Shown here one piece after another: positions 36,832 through 48,295 of a stretch of DNA of 64,000 nt. Source of the DNA: Methanoplanus endosymbiosus (GTDB taxonomy: Archaea; Halobacteriota; Methanomicrobia; Methanomicrobiales; Methanomicrobiaceae). The stretch's first letter is position 1. Every line of letters begins with the position of its first letter. The stretch spans positions 62,001 through 126,000 of the forward strand of contig NZ_CP096115.1 in NCBI RefSeq assembly GCF_024662215.1, read 5' to 3'. Under the pieces are notes generated by a model, which saw nothing but the letters and a program-made list of their open reading frames with translations, made no database searches and was not told the origin of the DNA. Made by a program: the position numbers and the translations under genes.

Positions 36832-39800
36832 CGTCAGATGCTTAGCCCCCTCTATCCGGAAAGCCGTTGCATTTTCTGCAGCATATATTCCGCTTACAGA
36901 ACATTTTCTGATTATATTTCCTGTGCTGTTTACTCCGTTAAAGACGGCCGATGCACCGCCGGCAGCACCCCTGAAGTCAGTGAATGTCGAGTTTCTGATA
37001 AGATTGTCTGATGCGAAAAGCCTTGCACCGTCAGCACGGGATGCCTCAAACCCGGAGAATGTGCAGGTGTCAAATGTATTATGATCTGCCGCCCCTTCGA
37101 TTATAAGCCCTGTAACTGCATAGCCGACAGATTTTAGATCAGATACTGTGCAGCGTGTGAATGTATTGCTGTCCGAATCTTTAAGATCGATACCGACAAG
37201 TTCTGAGCCGCCTGCATCTTTGCCGGATATTACAGTGCCCGTGAAGGTGTTTGTATCTGAATCCTCACATGCGATTCCAAGCGGAGAACCGGTTACCGAA
37301 TTGCCGGTGAAGGTACATTCCTCTGTCTTTTCAAGTACAATGCCGGGCCCGGAGGTCTCTGTTACAGAGTTCTCTTTGATTGTATCGGATTCGCTGTCAT
37401 AAAGATAAAAGCCAAGTCTGCCTCCGGTAACTGTATTGCCGGTAATTTCATTGTTTTTACCATAATTATCAGTGACCCCGTAATCAGCACAGTCTTTGAG
37501 TGTATTCCCGGAGATAAATGCATTCTGTGCTTTCTCAAGCCCGACTCCAACTGCCCCTGAGAGGGTGCAGTCAATGACAATGCAGTCGTCCGAACTGTTG
37601 ATATAGACTGCGCCGTGATCATTTCCGGTTATTGTGCAGTCTGTAATCTTGCAGTTTGTGCATTTTTCAGGCGACTGATAATTATCGGCGGCGATAACTG
37701 CACCGAAGAAGTTTCCTTCGATACGTGAATTGGTAACCTTTGAATTGTCACAGGCAACCATTTTAACTCCCTGTGAACCCGTTGCTCCTGTAATCACAAA
37801 ACCGTCAATCTCGACATCGTCTGAATACCTCACAAGCACTGTTGGTTCATACGGGTCAAGGGCAGTAAGCGTAACTGATGCCGGAGTTCCGGATGATGCC
37901 TTCAGTTTAACTTCATCATCAATATAAATATTTTCCTCTGTTCCGCTGTAGCCTTCATCAACAGTTATCGTATCTCCTGACTGGAAATCAAAGTCGTCAA
38001 GTGCCTCTGTGATTGTTTCATAATCTCTTGGTATTCTGAGGTTGTGAACCGAAAGTCCGCCAAGAGGGGCGAATATACAGAGTTTCTCAACCTCAACCCC
38101 GATCTCGTGTTTATTGAGGTCATGCCAGCGTGTCCCGTTCCATGAGTCCCACATTTCATTGCCGGCATCCCAGGCAGTACCGTTGTATTTCCATACGGAA
38201 AGGGTGCTCTCCTCCAGATCTTTTACGTCATCTGCTGTATAGTGGAAAGTCAGGTTCATCTGAACGTCAGTCTGCCCCCCTTCGCCCACTATCTCAAGCC
38301 ATTTGCCGATTGAGCTTTTTGTGGTCTGATAATCCGGGGGTGAAGGTGTATCAGGCGGGTCTTCCACCCCTCTGATATAGACCGGTTCATTCGGGTCCGT
38401 CAGAGTGAATGTTGTTGGATATTTATTCCCTATGGTATTCTCTTCAAGAAGGAGTGTATCCTGCAGTTCACCTGTGGAGGTCTTCAGGTAGATGTCACAT
38501 CCCTCATCGTATGACAGGTTTCCATTTAACAGGTTTCCGGAAAATGTCGTTGCCTCACAGTCCTCTATCTCAATTCCGGTATATGAATACCCTGAGAAGG
38601 AATTCCCTGCAACAATTATGTTTATTAGAGGATCCCGGAAGATACCTCCTATATTTGTGACATTAAATATATTTGCGTTTACAACAGTTCCGTTTGAATT
38701 TTCAACAGAGATACCGTTTTTAACCTCTGCGATATTGTTGCCGCTTACAATAGCACTGTCGGCATCACGAATTACAATGCCGTAAGTCTTATTTACAATG
38801 TTATTCTCCTCAAAGGTGACATTGTCTGCATAATAGCAGCTAATACCATAGAGTCCTCCGTCAATGATATTTCTCCGGACGGATACCTCAGCTTTACCTT
38901 TATATTTGGATTCCCATGACCCTTTTTCTGCCTTCTCTATACAGACTGAGGATGATTTTGTGTTTTTTATGGTGTTGTCTTCTATGACAATGCCGTCATC
39001 AGCATACTTGGCATATATTCCGGTATTGCTGCCACTGTCTTCAATCAGGTTATTCCTGACAGCTACATCTCCTGTATGGTGAAGATAAATAACGCTGGTA
39101 TGAGTATTCCCTGCAAGGGACGGATTTGTAAATGTATTACTCTCTATGGTTCCGTTGTAGGAGTCATAGAAATATATGCCCCATTCACCCCAGTTGTCAT
39201 AAAATTCATTGTTGCGTATTGTCAGGTTTTCCCTGTATGATGTGTCAATACCGTTTCTGCAGTCCTGGATAATATTTTCCTCAACCACACTGTTTGCAGC
39301 TGAAATATCCATCCCGTCCGGACTTTTATCATCATCATGGATTCCGGTTATTGTATTACCCGAAACAACAAGGAAACCCCCGTCTTCATCCGAACTGACA
39401 GACATTGCATAATTGTTAACAGGATAGAGGCAGTTTTCCACAATTGAGGAATAGTTGCCGTGGAAGTTTAATCCTCCACCGCTGATATTTTCAAAGGAGT
39501 TTCCTCTTATATCCGCATGTTCAGAGTTTCCGATATTATATAACATCCAGCCTGAACAGTCATCAATCCTGTTGTCAGTTATGCTCCATCCGGAAACAGG
39601 TGCACGTGTGAAGATACCATATTCACCTCCGGTTATGGTGTTGGACTCTATGTTATAATTCTTCATGACATTATCTGAAGAAACAATTGCGTATATACCG
39701 CAATCATCTGCATCAGCTATAGTATTTCCATAGATATCGATGTCATTTATGCAGTCTGAAAGATGAATGCCTCTTCCTGACTCATCCCAGTTACTGGCAT

Positions 39801-40668
39801 TATTGATGTTATTTGAGGAAATGCTGGTTGTATTTCCGGAGGCATAAATAGCATATCCCCGAACATCACGGAGGTTGTTATCCTTTATTGTATTATTATC
39901 TCCGGTTGCGTAGATCTTTGTCCACTGCCCTTCGCATCTCTCAATAATACCATTATCTCCCTGGAGATGAATTTCGGCATTGCATTTAGAAATCCGGTTG
40001 TCATCACCATAGAGCCAAAACCGGTTTTCTCCGTAATTTGCCCATGGGATCTGCACACCTGATGCGGTTATTCCCCCGCCTCTTACAGCCAGTTTTTTGC
40101 CGGATGATACATCATCAAGTGATGCTCCCGGTGCGGTTACATCTATCTCAACTTTGTCAAAGTCAGTATCGGAGATCTCAAGTTCACCAGTACCTGATAT
40201 TTTATCAATACTGTCTCCGGCGGAGATGGTGCACCCGGAAATATCAAGCGAATTTCCTCCAAGACTGACATCGCCGCCAAGACTGAAGGTCTCACCTGTC
40301 CAGGTATCACTCCCAAGTTTAATTGTACCTCTCGGATGCCCGACATCGGCAGTCTTTGTTGTCGAGAAATCCCCTCCGGAATCAGCGGAATATCTTACCT
40401 GATAGTTATGACTTCCGGCAGGGACGTTGATGTTTCTGACAGATGTTTTTTCATAATCTGTTATCGTAATTATGACAGCACCGTCACGGACAACCTCGTA
40501 GTACTTAAACCCTTCAACACCGGAAGGTTTGTACCATGAAAGATCCACTTTGTCAAGGCCCACATAGTCCACATTAAAATTAAATCCAAATGCACATGCG
40601 GGCGATATAACAGCCATTGCCAGCAAAATGACTGTTATAAATAATTTTTTCCCAGTATTAAGCCCCAT
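36832..40668 (-). pseudogene. N-terminal part of IS-split beta-helix protein C
   Basis: The first 1279 codons of a secreted protein. Signal peptide (about 1-26, ending ACAFG), FN3-like N-terminal module (VDYVGLDKVDLSW), first NosD/CASH beta-helix (about 130-790), a connector with LTFHYTADDVKDLEESTLS and LCIFAPLGGLSVHN, then a second beta-helix introduced by ITEALDDFDFQSGDTITVD. The open frame runs 12 codons into the IS and stops at 36793. A truncated secreted beta-helix may still be made, but without the PKD and anchor. GAGAGGAG precedes the ATG by ten bases. The remaining part is at 32618-34639. Architecture is colinear with protein B apart from the C-terminal end. Confidence 0.87.
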
Positions 40669-40855
40669 AAATATGACTCCTCTCTCTTTAGATGGTCATA
40701 TTTTTAATTTCTCATATGTGCTATATATCATTATTGTAGTGCGGTTATGCACCGGAATTATGACTTTTCCTACCGGAGAACTGTCAGTCTTCTTAAGCCG
40801 GCAGCGTTTACTTCCACATGCCTCTTTGTTATAAAAAAGTTAAATTTTCCCTGAA

Positions 40856-43800
40856 TTACAGGAAGGGCACCTTTCCGGTGAAGTACCATGCAATCCTTGC
40901 TGCATCGCCTACATCGACCTTTCCGTCCCCGTTGAAGTCAGCCTCAGGGTCTTCAGGCTCTTTTCCGGCAACCATATATGCAACCTTTGAGACATCACCT
41001 ATATCCACAAATCCATTGCCGTTGAAATCTCCCAGTGGCCTGATTTTAAATCCGTCTTTTAATAATGCAGATTTTCCGTCATAATTTGTTACAATGACTG
41101 AACAGAATCCTGCTTCTGCATCATGCAGGCCGATTGTGCAGTTTATCAATGTCGGTGAGAATACTGTGACATTTGTTGCAGTTATGTCGGGCATTCCTTC
41201 TCCGGTTAAGGTCACTTTTGCATCTTCAATAAATCCGGTACCATTAATTGCTGCTCTTATTAGCGTGCCATTGCTGTACCCAAAATCAGGTGAGATTTTA
41301 GAGACTGTCGGTGGCAGGTTCTCAACTGTGATGTAGTTATTTTTTGTTCTCGTGTTGCTGCCGTCGTCTTTTGTGATCGTAAGGCTGACGGTATAATTTC
41401 CTCCTGTGAGGTATGTATGGCCTGGATTCTCTTCATCACCTGTGCCGCCGTCCCCGAATGACCATGACCATTCCTCAGGTCCTCCAACCGAGAGGTCAGT
41501 GAACTGTACTGTAAGGGGGGCTGTTCCTTCTGTAAGATTGGCTGTAAAATCAGCACTGAGTGGTTCGGCGAGCGGTGCAAAGATACTGAATTCATTTGTA
41601 TCTGCATAGACGAAATGGTTGACAGTATCGACCCCGTTCTCACCGGAAACGCGGGTCCAGTCATCATTATGCCGCCATATACGGAGTGATGACGGGTTTG
41701 TGCCATTCAGGTCTGCCGTTGTATAATATATCCTGGCAGAGACTTCCGAAGGGGTTGTATTGCTGATCTCAAGGAATTTCCCGATCTCCTGCATATCTTC
41801 CGGAGGTGAGGGCGGGGATTTCACAGCCCGGATATGGACTGAGCCGTCTGCTGTCAGGTTGAAGAGAACCGGAAATTCATCTCCCACTTTAATAAAGCCA
41901 AGTTCTGCCTCTTCACATGACATAAGGGAGATGGCTGAACTCTCCCCGCTGCCGGAGATTTCTGTGATGGTGAGGTTTTCAAAGACTGCTCCGGAACTTC
42001 CGTTGATCTGAATGCCAAAAACCTCCCCGCCGGATGAGTTGATCTCATCGAATGCCGACTGCCTGATAACGGCGGAATTTGTTCTGTCTCCTGCAATTCC
42101 TGTCACATTTCCTGCTGATTCAATGTCGTGAATATCAGCCCGGTAAATGAGGCTGTTTCCTGATCCCGGCCTTAGGGAAATTCCTGTTACTCCGCCTGCA
42201 CCGCCGGAAATATTTGCAAAAGTCAGGTTATTAATGGTAGTTCCCTGAGAACCCGGACTGACAAAAGTTCCTGTTATTGCGTGAGCAGTAATATCACTGA
42301 ATACTGAGTCGTAGATGGCCGTTCCTGCTGAGGAATCTGAGATCTCCACGCCTGTCATACCATAATTCCCGGAATCTGCGTTTCCAAATGATATTCGGGT
42401 CAGTTCAGCATGATCTGATGATTTAATACTGAATCCTGTTGCTGCAGCATCCTCAGCCGCACCGCTGACATGGCAGTCCGTTATGTCAGTTCTGTCAGAA
42501 TTCTCCAGGGAGAATCCCGTTGAAGAGTCATAGATCATATTTCCGGTTAAGACGGAATCAGAAGAGTCCTCAATCATCATAGCGGGATTTCCACCTGTTA
42601 CTGTGTTATCCGCAATTATGGATCCCTCACTTTTAAGCACCCAGACGGCAAGTTCGGGGCAGTCCTCAAAGGAGCTTTCTGAAACCTTACATTCAGATCC
42701 CTCTTCTATGGCGACACCGAACTTTGGATCGGATACAGTGCATCCGCTGACGGTATTTTTATCTGACTGATAGATCACTACCCCTCCCGCACTGTTACCT
42801 GTGACTGTACTGTCAGCAAGTGTGCAGTTTTCAGTGGTGGCCGAGTATAAACCGGAGTAATCCTCAAATATTATGCCCTGCCTGTTATCACGTATAATGC
42901 TCTCAGTTAACCGCGAATTCTTTGATCCGTGGAAGTTAAGCCCGTATGAACCGGTTGCACCCTCAAGTATGAAACCTGAGATCAGGACATCGTCACGCAG
43001 CAGATCAATGACCGGCTTTGATGTGTCATCTGCGGTAACTGTCACATCTCCGGGCAGTCCTGATGATGCTATCAGCTTAATACCTTCATAGAGTATCATG
43101 AGATTCTCCTTCCCTGAGTACCCTGAATCTACTGCAATTGTATCTCCTGTTGAGATATCATAGTCATCTAAAGCCTCGGTTATTGTCTCATAATCTTTCT
43201 CAAGCCTGAGGTTGTGCACCGGAAGGCTGCCAAGTGCGGCAAAGATTACCGGATCTGCTGAGTATGACGGAAGGGCAGCCACATGAACGCCGACTTCATG
43301 GTTGGTTGTGTCAAGCCATCTGCTTGCATTCCACACAGGATCACCCGGACCGCCGTCCCAGTAGCTGTTGTTATACCGCCATACAGAAAGGCTCTCCTCA
43401 TCAATACCTGTAAGTTCTTCCGGACTGTAATGGAATGTTAAGTTAAACCCAAAGGGATCACTTCTGAAGCTGCTGAAGGTATTAATGTCGATCCATGCTC
43501 CTGCTGATGCTTTGTTAAACGGATAATCGGGAGATTTCGGAGGCGCAGGCGGATTTTTGACAGGCTTTATGACAAGCCCGCTGCTGCTCTCCTTAAGGGA
43601 GAAGGTGGTCTTATTCACCATATCTCCGATTGTATTCATCTCGATCTCAAAGGAGTTCTCATTATAGGTCTCAGCATATATCGCAGCCGGATTTCCTGTT
43701 TCCCCATGCAGTATTGTATTGTTCCTGAGGATGGTTTCAGACGGGTTGTACAGGTAAATCCCCTTTCCGGAATAATTCAGGAGGGTGTTTCCGGTGGCAA

Positions 43801-46800
43801 GATCACCTGTCCCCCTGAGCCTGACAGCCTCTGAACCGTTGATTATTAAGTTATCCGAAATTATGCTCTCCTTTGTATATGGCCACAGATCTATTCCGTA
43901 ATAGCAGTCTGTGATATTGTTTCCGGAGATCCATGAACCATAAATCCGGTCGATATAAACTCCGCTTCCGCCTGATGCACTCATTCCGGCGAAGGTGTTG
44001 TTGAGGATCTGCATATCTGTATAGCCTGCATTCGTGGTTGGATCTCCGCCTGAAACTTCCCCTGCATATATGCCTGCTGTTGTTACATTTGTGACTGTAT
44101 TTTCAGAAAAGACCGTCCCGTTTTTGACCTTTGTTATGTAAAATCCGTTGTCCCCCGTATCTATCAGGTTTTTTGAGAATACATTCCCGCCGCAGTTTGT
44201 TGAATATACAATTCCCCTTGCCCAGGTCTTCTGGGTTGTGTTTATGATTGTATTGCCCTCAAAGAGCGAGTTCTCGGCCGAAAAGTTGACCACGTGATGA
44301 TAGAGGGTGCTTCCGGATATGCCGTCAAGGATATTTCCGGTGACATTGTGATTATTCCCGATTATATCAAGCCCGGAGAAGTAATTGCTCACAGTGTTGT
44401 TTAAGAGATCTCCATCCATGCCGTCAAGGCGTATGCCGTACTGAAGCCCCCTGTCCTCAACACCGGTATAGCCGGAGATCCGGTTATCACTAATGAGGGC
44501 TTCATCTCCGTAAACAGCCATAGCGGCTTCAGCACCATATAGCCCTGAAGCTCCCTTTATCTCTGATATACTGTTGTTTTTCACCTCAAAGCTGTCACCT
44601 GAAAGACGAAGTGCACAGATGAAACCTGAGAGGTTATTCTCTTCGATATAGCCGTTATTTCCGGTTATGTACATGCCGTACGTGCCGGAATTATCTTTTG
44701 AACTGTGAATGTCATTTCTGTTAATCTCGAAGAATGAGGTGTCTGCCGGATACGACGAACCCATGCCGAAGTCAATGCCGTAATAAGTGGTATTCCGGAC
44801 TGAGTTCCCGCTTACAGTGAGCAGTTCATTGTCGGATAAGATGCCGATTCCGGCACCGTCAACTCCGTCAATGCGGTTGCCGGATACTGTTATGTTCTCA
44901 AGAGGAGATTTGTTTGCCTCCCCTATCCTGATGCCATCACCCCAGCCTGCCCATGCGGTTACATTGATGATAGTATTATTCCTGATAATACTGCCTGATC
45001 CCTCCTTTAGCCAGATGCCGTATCTTTCGTCATATAGAGAGTGGCCGATATTTTTAAGGATGTTATCCTCAATGACTGCATCTCTTCCTGTAACCGTTAT
45101 TGCTGCGGCCCCTTCACCTGTGCACCCCTTTACGTGTGTTTGGTTTCCTTTTACATCAGCCATTCCTGAAAATGAGATGACATAAGCACGGTCGCCGTTG
45201 ACAAAGAGATTCCCTTCACATTCATTTATCAGGCTGTCATTTCCTTCGATAATAATCGTGCCTTTGCCTGAATGAACCTGATTGTTCTCACCTGTTAGTT
45301 CTAATGAGGAAGAGGTTGTGACATTTGATATCAGCAGACTGCTGTCGGCAACCTCAATAGAACTGTCCGATACGACATTTCCGGTGGTTATCAGCGCCCG
45401 TTCATCATTAATTGGGGTTAAATCAAGAGATACATAGCTGAACCGGACATTATCCAGGGTGAGGCTGGTAGCTCCGAGGATCTTTTTTGAGTATAATTCC
45501 GGGGAGTAAACACGGGTATCCTTTATCTCAAGCCTGTTCCCGTTCGGATTCAGATCGCCCGTAAGCTGCACCTCTCCGCCGGCTTTATTCCAGATATCAT
45601 CGGTCTGCATAGTTCCGTAAACCAGGTTCCCAAAGCTTACCGGAGTTACATACAGTAATACATTATTAAATCCTGTGGTGTTTCTCGCATAGATGTAATA
45701 AGTATAATCCATCCCCGAACCGCCGGGGACGTTTTTATCTGTAATCGAACACCCGGTTCCGGTGGCAATTGTAACTCCGCCCCTGACCACATTATATCCA
45801 CCGTAAAATGGTGTTCCTCTCATCGGGCTTGTATTCTCCCATGCCAGTGATACGGTCTCAACACCGAGATATACTGTATTCGCAGCCGGATACTCACCCG
45901 GTTTTGGTGTTGGAGTCGGAGATGGTGTAGGCGTTGCTGTTGGTGTCACAGTCGGAGTTGCAGTTGGCGTGGGCGTTGGCTCCACTCCTGAGCCGACTGT
46001 TATCAGGCCGGTTCCTGATGAGATATTTCCTCCGTATTTATTGGAGATTGTCAGATTGACAGTGTATGTGCCGTTTGCCGTGTATGTGTACGCCGGATTT
46101 ATCTCTGTGGAGATGTTCCCGTCGCCAAACGACCAGAGCCTTGTGTAATTTATTCCGGTTGAGTTGTCTGTGAAACCGACTGTAAGCGGCACATCTCCGG
46201 ATGTAACATTTGCCTCAAATCCGGCTTTCAGGTACAGGGCTAAAAGAGCTTTTGAGGCGTTTATTCTTCCGCCGGTCACACATTTTCCTGAAAGTGAGGT
46301 GAGTGCGTCGGTGTTTGAGGTGATAATCTCCTTAACCTGTGCTGTGCTCAGTGAGGAGTTGAAGGCTTTGATAAGCCCGGCAAGCCCGGATACATGAGGG
46401 GCTGCCATCGAGGTGCCGTTCATGGATTTATAATCCGGAAGTATTTTTGCGACATTGGTCACTTTGAGGTCGTCAACAAAGGCATAATCCGGTGATGAGA
46501 GGTTGTTTTTTATAAAAATAAAAGCAAAGCGAATCTCTTCCGGAATGACAGAATAACCATTTGACTGGTATGAATTAAATATCTGGTCTGTATTTACTGT
46601 AACCTGCTTCCAGTTGCCTTCAGATGTGCCATGTATCTGATAAGCAAAATTATATGCATTCTTGTCTGGGCAGGATGTATAAACATTAAGGCTGTTGTTT
46701 CCGTTTAATACTGAATAATTACAGCTGAATGTAAGTTCAGGGAGCTGATAATCCGACAGCGTAAGGTTATTTCTCATAACAAGCCATGATTTTGTGTCAT

Positions 46801-48295
46801 TTCCCGGAGGGCCGGCATATGCTGAGGAAGGGACGGTGAGATAAACAGATGTATTCAGTCCCCAAACACCGGTATAATACCAGTTACTGAAGTCAGTAAA
46901 ATTTTCACTGAAAATTTCTTTTCGGTCATAATATATTTCGGTACTGTAAATATCTGTGCCTGGTGCGGCAACATCCACAGTTGCAGAGCCATAGTTTGAG
47001 AAAGAGGAGAGGCTGTTCCTGTTGTCGGTTGATGCAATGGCAATGATATTTGTGCTGTTGTAAGTGGCAGGATAATTGGGGGACGTATCGGTGTCTGCGG
47101 CACTGTTTCCCGCAGAGCAGATCACCAGGCCGGAGAAAGAGTCAATAGCATCTTTTAAAGCCTGTGAATATGACGGTGACCCCCAGGAGTTGCTTATTAT
47201 ACCGGCACCGTTGTTTTTTGCATAAATTATGGCTTTTATAGCATCTGAAGTCTTTCCGGAGCCATAAGGGCTCATAAATCTCAGAGGCATTATCTCTGCT
47301 GTCCACATAACCCCGGCAACACCGAGATTATTGTTCCCAACCCCGGCAATAATTCCGGCACAGTGGGTACCATGCCCGTAAACGTCATCGGGATCATTGT
47401 CATTCTGATAGAAATCCCAGCCATAGAGGTCGTCAATGTATCCGTTTCCATCAGTATCCTTACCGTCCGCTGTTTCATTCCGGTTTATCCACATATTGTC
47501 CACGAGATCAAGGTGGTGCATGTAAACACCGGAATCAATGACGGCAATTATAACGTCCTTTGATCCTGTTGTTATATCCCAGGCAGCAGGAGCGGAGATG
47601 TCAGCACCGGGAGTTCCTGCCTGTCCGTTGACAGTCTGGCCGGTATTTCTCAGGCCCCACAGACGTGAGAAATCCGGATCATTGGGTATTTTATCCGCAT
47701 AGCAGTAGTAGTCCGGTTCGGCATAGAGGACATACGGGCTGCTTTCATATACATCCACTGCCTCCTGAACTGTGAGGTCTTCGGGGAGATTTATGAGTTG
47801 CATGCCGGAGATTCCGTCTTCTGAAAAGTCGTGACTGAGTGTTGTATGGTGGGCATAACTGAGGCTATTGGCAGTATCTGCCAATATTGACATGTCAGAT
47901 ACAACCTCCGGGCTGTAACGGACTATTATACTGTCCGGAGCATAGAGGGGGTGTCCTGTTGTATCCTCCGGAATGGACATCTGATCGTTATTTTCGATAA
48001 ACAGAGGCATTTCTCCCTGTAGAAATGTCTCTCCCTCATTATCATATATCTGAGCCTGAGTGGGAACTGGTGTCTGATAAGAGGTCGGAGTATTGGTTCC
48101 AATGGCCGGTTTATCTTCTGTTTCATTGCCATCCGCAGGATGAATGACGGCAGGCGGAGGTATTTCTCCGGAAGAATTATTCAGCGTTACATTCCCGGGC
48201 ATTTCCGTGGAGATATACACTTCTTCACTCTGAGTTGCTGATGCGGCAGCACAGAAGAGAAGTATAATTAAAATAGCAAGGCAGGCAGATTTCAC
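40856..48295 (-). CDS. Giant secreted subtilase/beta-helix/PKD/TIG/dockerin protein D
   Basis: Exported multidomain protein of about 2480 aa. Residues below are numbered from the in-frame GTG at 48304; the GTG at 48295 is preferred because GGGTGAT is then well spaced before it. Order: signal peptide, an I9-like propeptide (about 120-205), an S8 subtilase with Asp257 (AVIDSG), His311 (GHGTHCAG), Asn399 (SAGNS) and Ser631 (NGTSMAAPH), a PKD domain, a Thr-Pro linker, an FN3-like module, two NosD/CASH beta-helices (about 900-1550 and 1700-2200), a second PKD, an IPT/TIG domain and a type I dockerin (DFNGNGFVDIGD, DFNGDGKVDVGD). About 165 residues (456-620) are inserted inside the protease domain. 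The triad is complete, so proteolysis outside the cell is likely; maturation of neighbouring surface proteins is inference. Confidence 0.88.
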   Translation of the reverse strand: MKSACLAILIILLFCAAASATQSEEVYISTEMPGNVTLNNSSGEIPPPAVIHPADGNETEDKPAIGTNTPTSYQTPVPTQAQIYDNEGETFLQGEMPLFIENNDQMSIPEDTTGHPLYAPDSIIVRYSPEVVSDMSILADTANSLSYAHHTTLSHDFSEDGISGMQLINLPEDLTVQEAVDVYESSPYVLYAEPDYYCYADKIPNDPDFSRLWGLRNTGQTVNGQAGTPGADISAPAAWDITTGSKDVIIAVIDSGVYMHHLDLVDNMWINRNETADGKDTDGNGYIDDLYGWDFYQNDNDPDDVYGHGTHCAGIIAGVGNNNLGVAGVMWTAEIMPLRFMSPYGSGKTSDAIKAIIYAKNNGAGIISNSWGSPSYSQALKDAIDSFSGLVICSAGNSAADTDTSPNYPATYNSTNIIAIASTDNRNSLSSFSNYGSATVDVAAPGTDIYSTEIYYDRKEIFSENFTDFSNWYYTGVWGLNTSVYLTVPSSAYAGPPGNDTKSWLVMRNNLTLSDYQLPELTFSCNYSVLNGNNSLNVYTSCPDKNAYNFAYQIHGTSEGNWKQVTVNTDQIFNSYQSNGYSVIPEEIRFAFIFIKNNLSSPDYAFVDDLKVTNVAKILPDYKSMNGTSMAAPHVSGLAGLIKAFNSSLSTAQVKEIITSNTDALTSLSGKCVTGGRINASKALLALYLKAGFEANVTSGDVPLTVGFTDNSTGINYTRLWSFGDGNISTEINPAYTYTANGTYTVNLTISNKYGGNISSGTGLITVGSGVEPTPTPTATPTVTPTATPTPSPTPTPKPGEYPAANTVYLGVETVSLAWENTSPMRGTPFYGGYNVVRGGVTIATGTGCSITDKNVPGGSGMDYTYYIYARNTTGFNNVLLYVTPVSFGNLVYGTMQTDDIWNKAGGEVQLTGDLNPNGNRLEIKDTRVYSPELYSKKILGATSLTLDNVRFSYVSLDLTPINDERALITTGNVVSDSSIEVADSSLLISNVTTSSSLELTGENNQVHSGKGTIIIEGNDSLINECEGNLFVNGDRAYVISFSGMADVKGNQTHVKGCTGEGAAAITVTGRDAVIEDNILKNIGHSLYDERYGIWLKEGSGSIIRNNTIINVTAWAGWGDGIRIGEANKSPLENITVSGNRIDGVDGAGIGILSDNELLTVSGNSVRNTTYYGIDFGMGSSYPADTSFFEINRNDIHSSKDNSGTYGMYITGNNGYIEENNLSGFICALRLSGDSFEVKNNSISEIKGASGLYGAEAAMAVYGDEALISDNRISGYTGVEDRGLQYGIRLDGMDGDLLNNTVSNYFSGLDIIGNNHNVTGNILDGISGSTLYHHVVNFSAENSLFEGNTIINTTQKTWARGIVYSTNCGGNVFSKNLIDTGDNGFYITKVKNGTVFSENTVTNVTTAGIYAGEVSGGDPTTNAGYTDMQILNNTFAGMSASGGSGVYIDRIYGSWISGNNITDCYYGIDLWPYTKESIISDNLIINGSEAVRLRGTGDLATGNTLLNYSGKGIYLYNPSETILRNNTILHGETGNPAAIYAETYNENSFEIEMNTIGDMVNKTTFSLKESSSGLVIKPVKNPPAPPKSPDYPFNKASAGAWIDINTFSSFRSDPFGFNLTFHYSPEELTGIDEESLSVWRYNNSYWDGGPGDPVWNASRWLDTTNHEVGVHVAALPSYSADPVIFAALGSLPVHNLRLEKDYETITEALDDYDISTGDTIAVDSGYSGKENLMILYEGIKLIASSGLPGDVTVTADDTSKPVIDLLRDDVLISGFILEGATGSYGLNFHGSKNSRLTESIIRDNRQGIIFEDYSGLYSATTENCTLADSTVTGNSAGGVVIYQSDKNTVSGCTVSDPKFGVAIEEGSECKVSESSFEDCPELAVWVLKSEGSIIADNTVTGGNPAMMIEDSSDSVLTGNMIYDSSTGFSLENSDRTDITDCHVSGAAEDAAATGFSIKSSDHAELTRISFGNADSGNYGMTGVEISDSSAGTAIYDSVFSDITAHAITGTFVSPGSQGTTINNLTFANISGGAGGVTGISLRPGSGNSLIYRADIHDIESAGNVTGIAGDRTNSAVIRQSAFDEINSSGGEVFGIQINGSSGAVFENLTITEISGSGESSAISLMSCEEAELGFIKVGDEFPVLFNLTADGSVHIRAVKSPPSPPEDMQEIGKFLEISNTTPSEVSARIYYTTADLNGTNPSSLRIWRHNDDWTRVSGENGVDTVNHFVYADTNEFSIFAPLAEPLSADFTANLTEGTAPLTVQFTDLSVGGPEEWSWSFGDGGTGDEENPGHTYLTGGNYTVSLTITKDDGSNTRTKNNYITVENLPPTVSKISPDFGYSNGTLIRAAINGTGFIEDAKVTLTGEGMPDITATNVTVFSPTLINCTIGLHDAEAGFCSVIVTNYDGKSALLKDGFKIRPLGDFNGNGFVDIGDVSKVAYMVAGKEPEDPEADFNGDGKVDVGDAARIAWYFTGKVPFL

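Noticed and set aside
41260-41706. Minus-strand 148-aa frame within protein D
   Set aside because: Out of frame within a clearly coding 2480-aa gene. Composition is that of a shadow frame.
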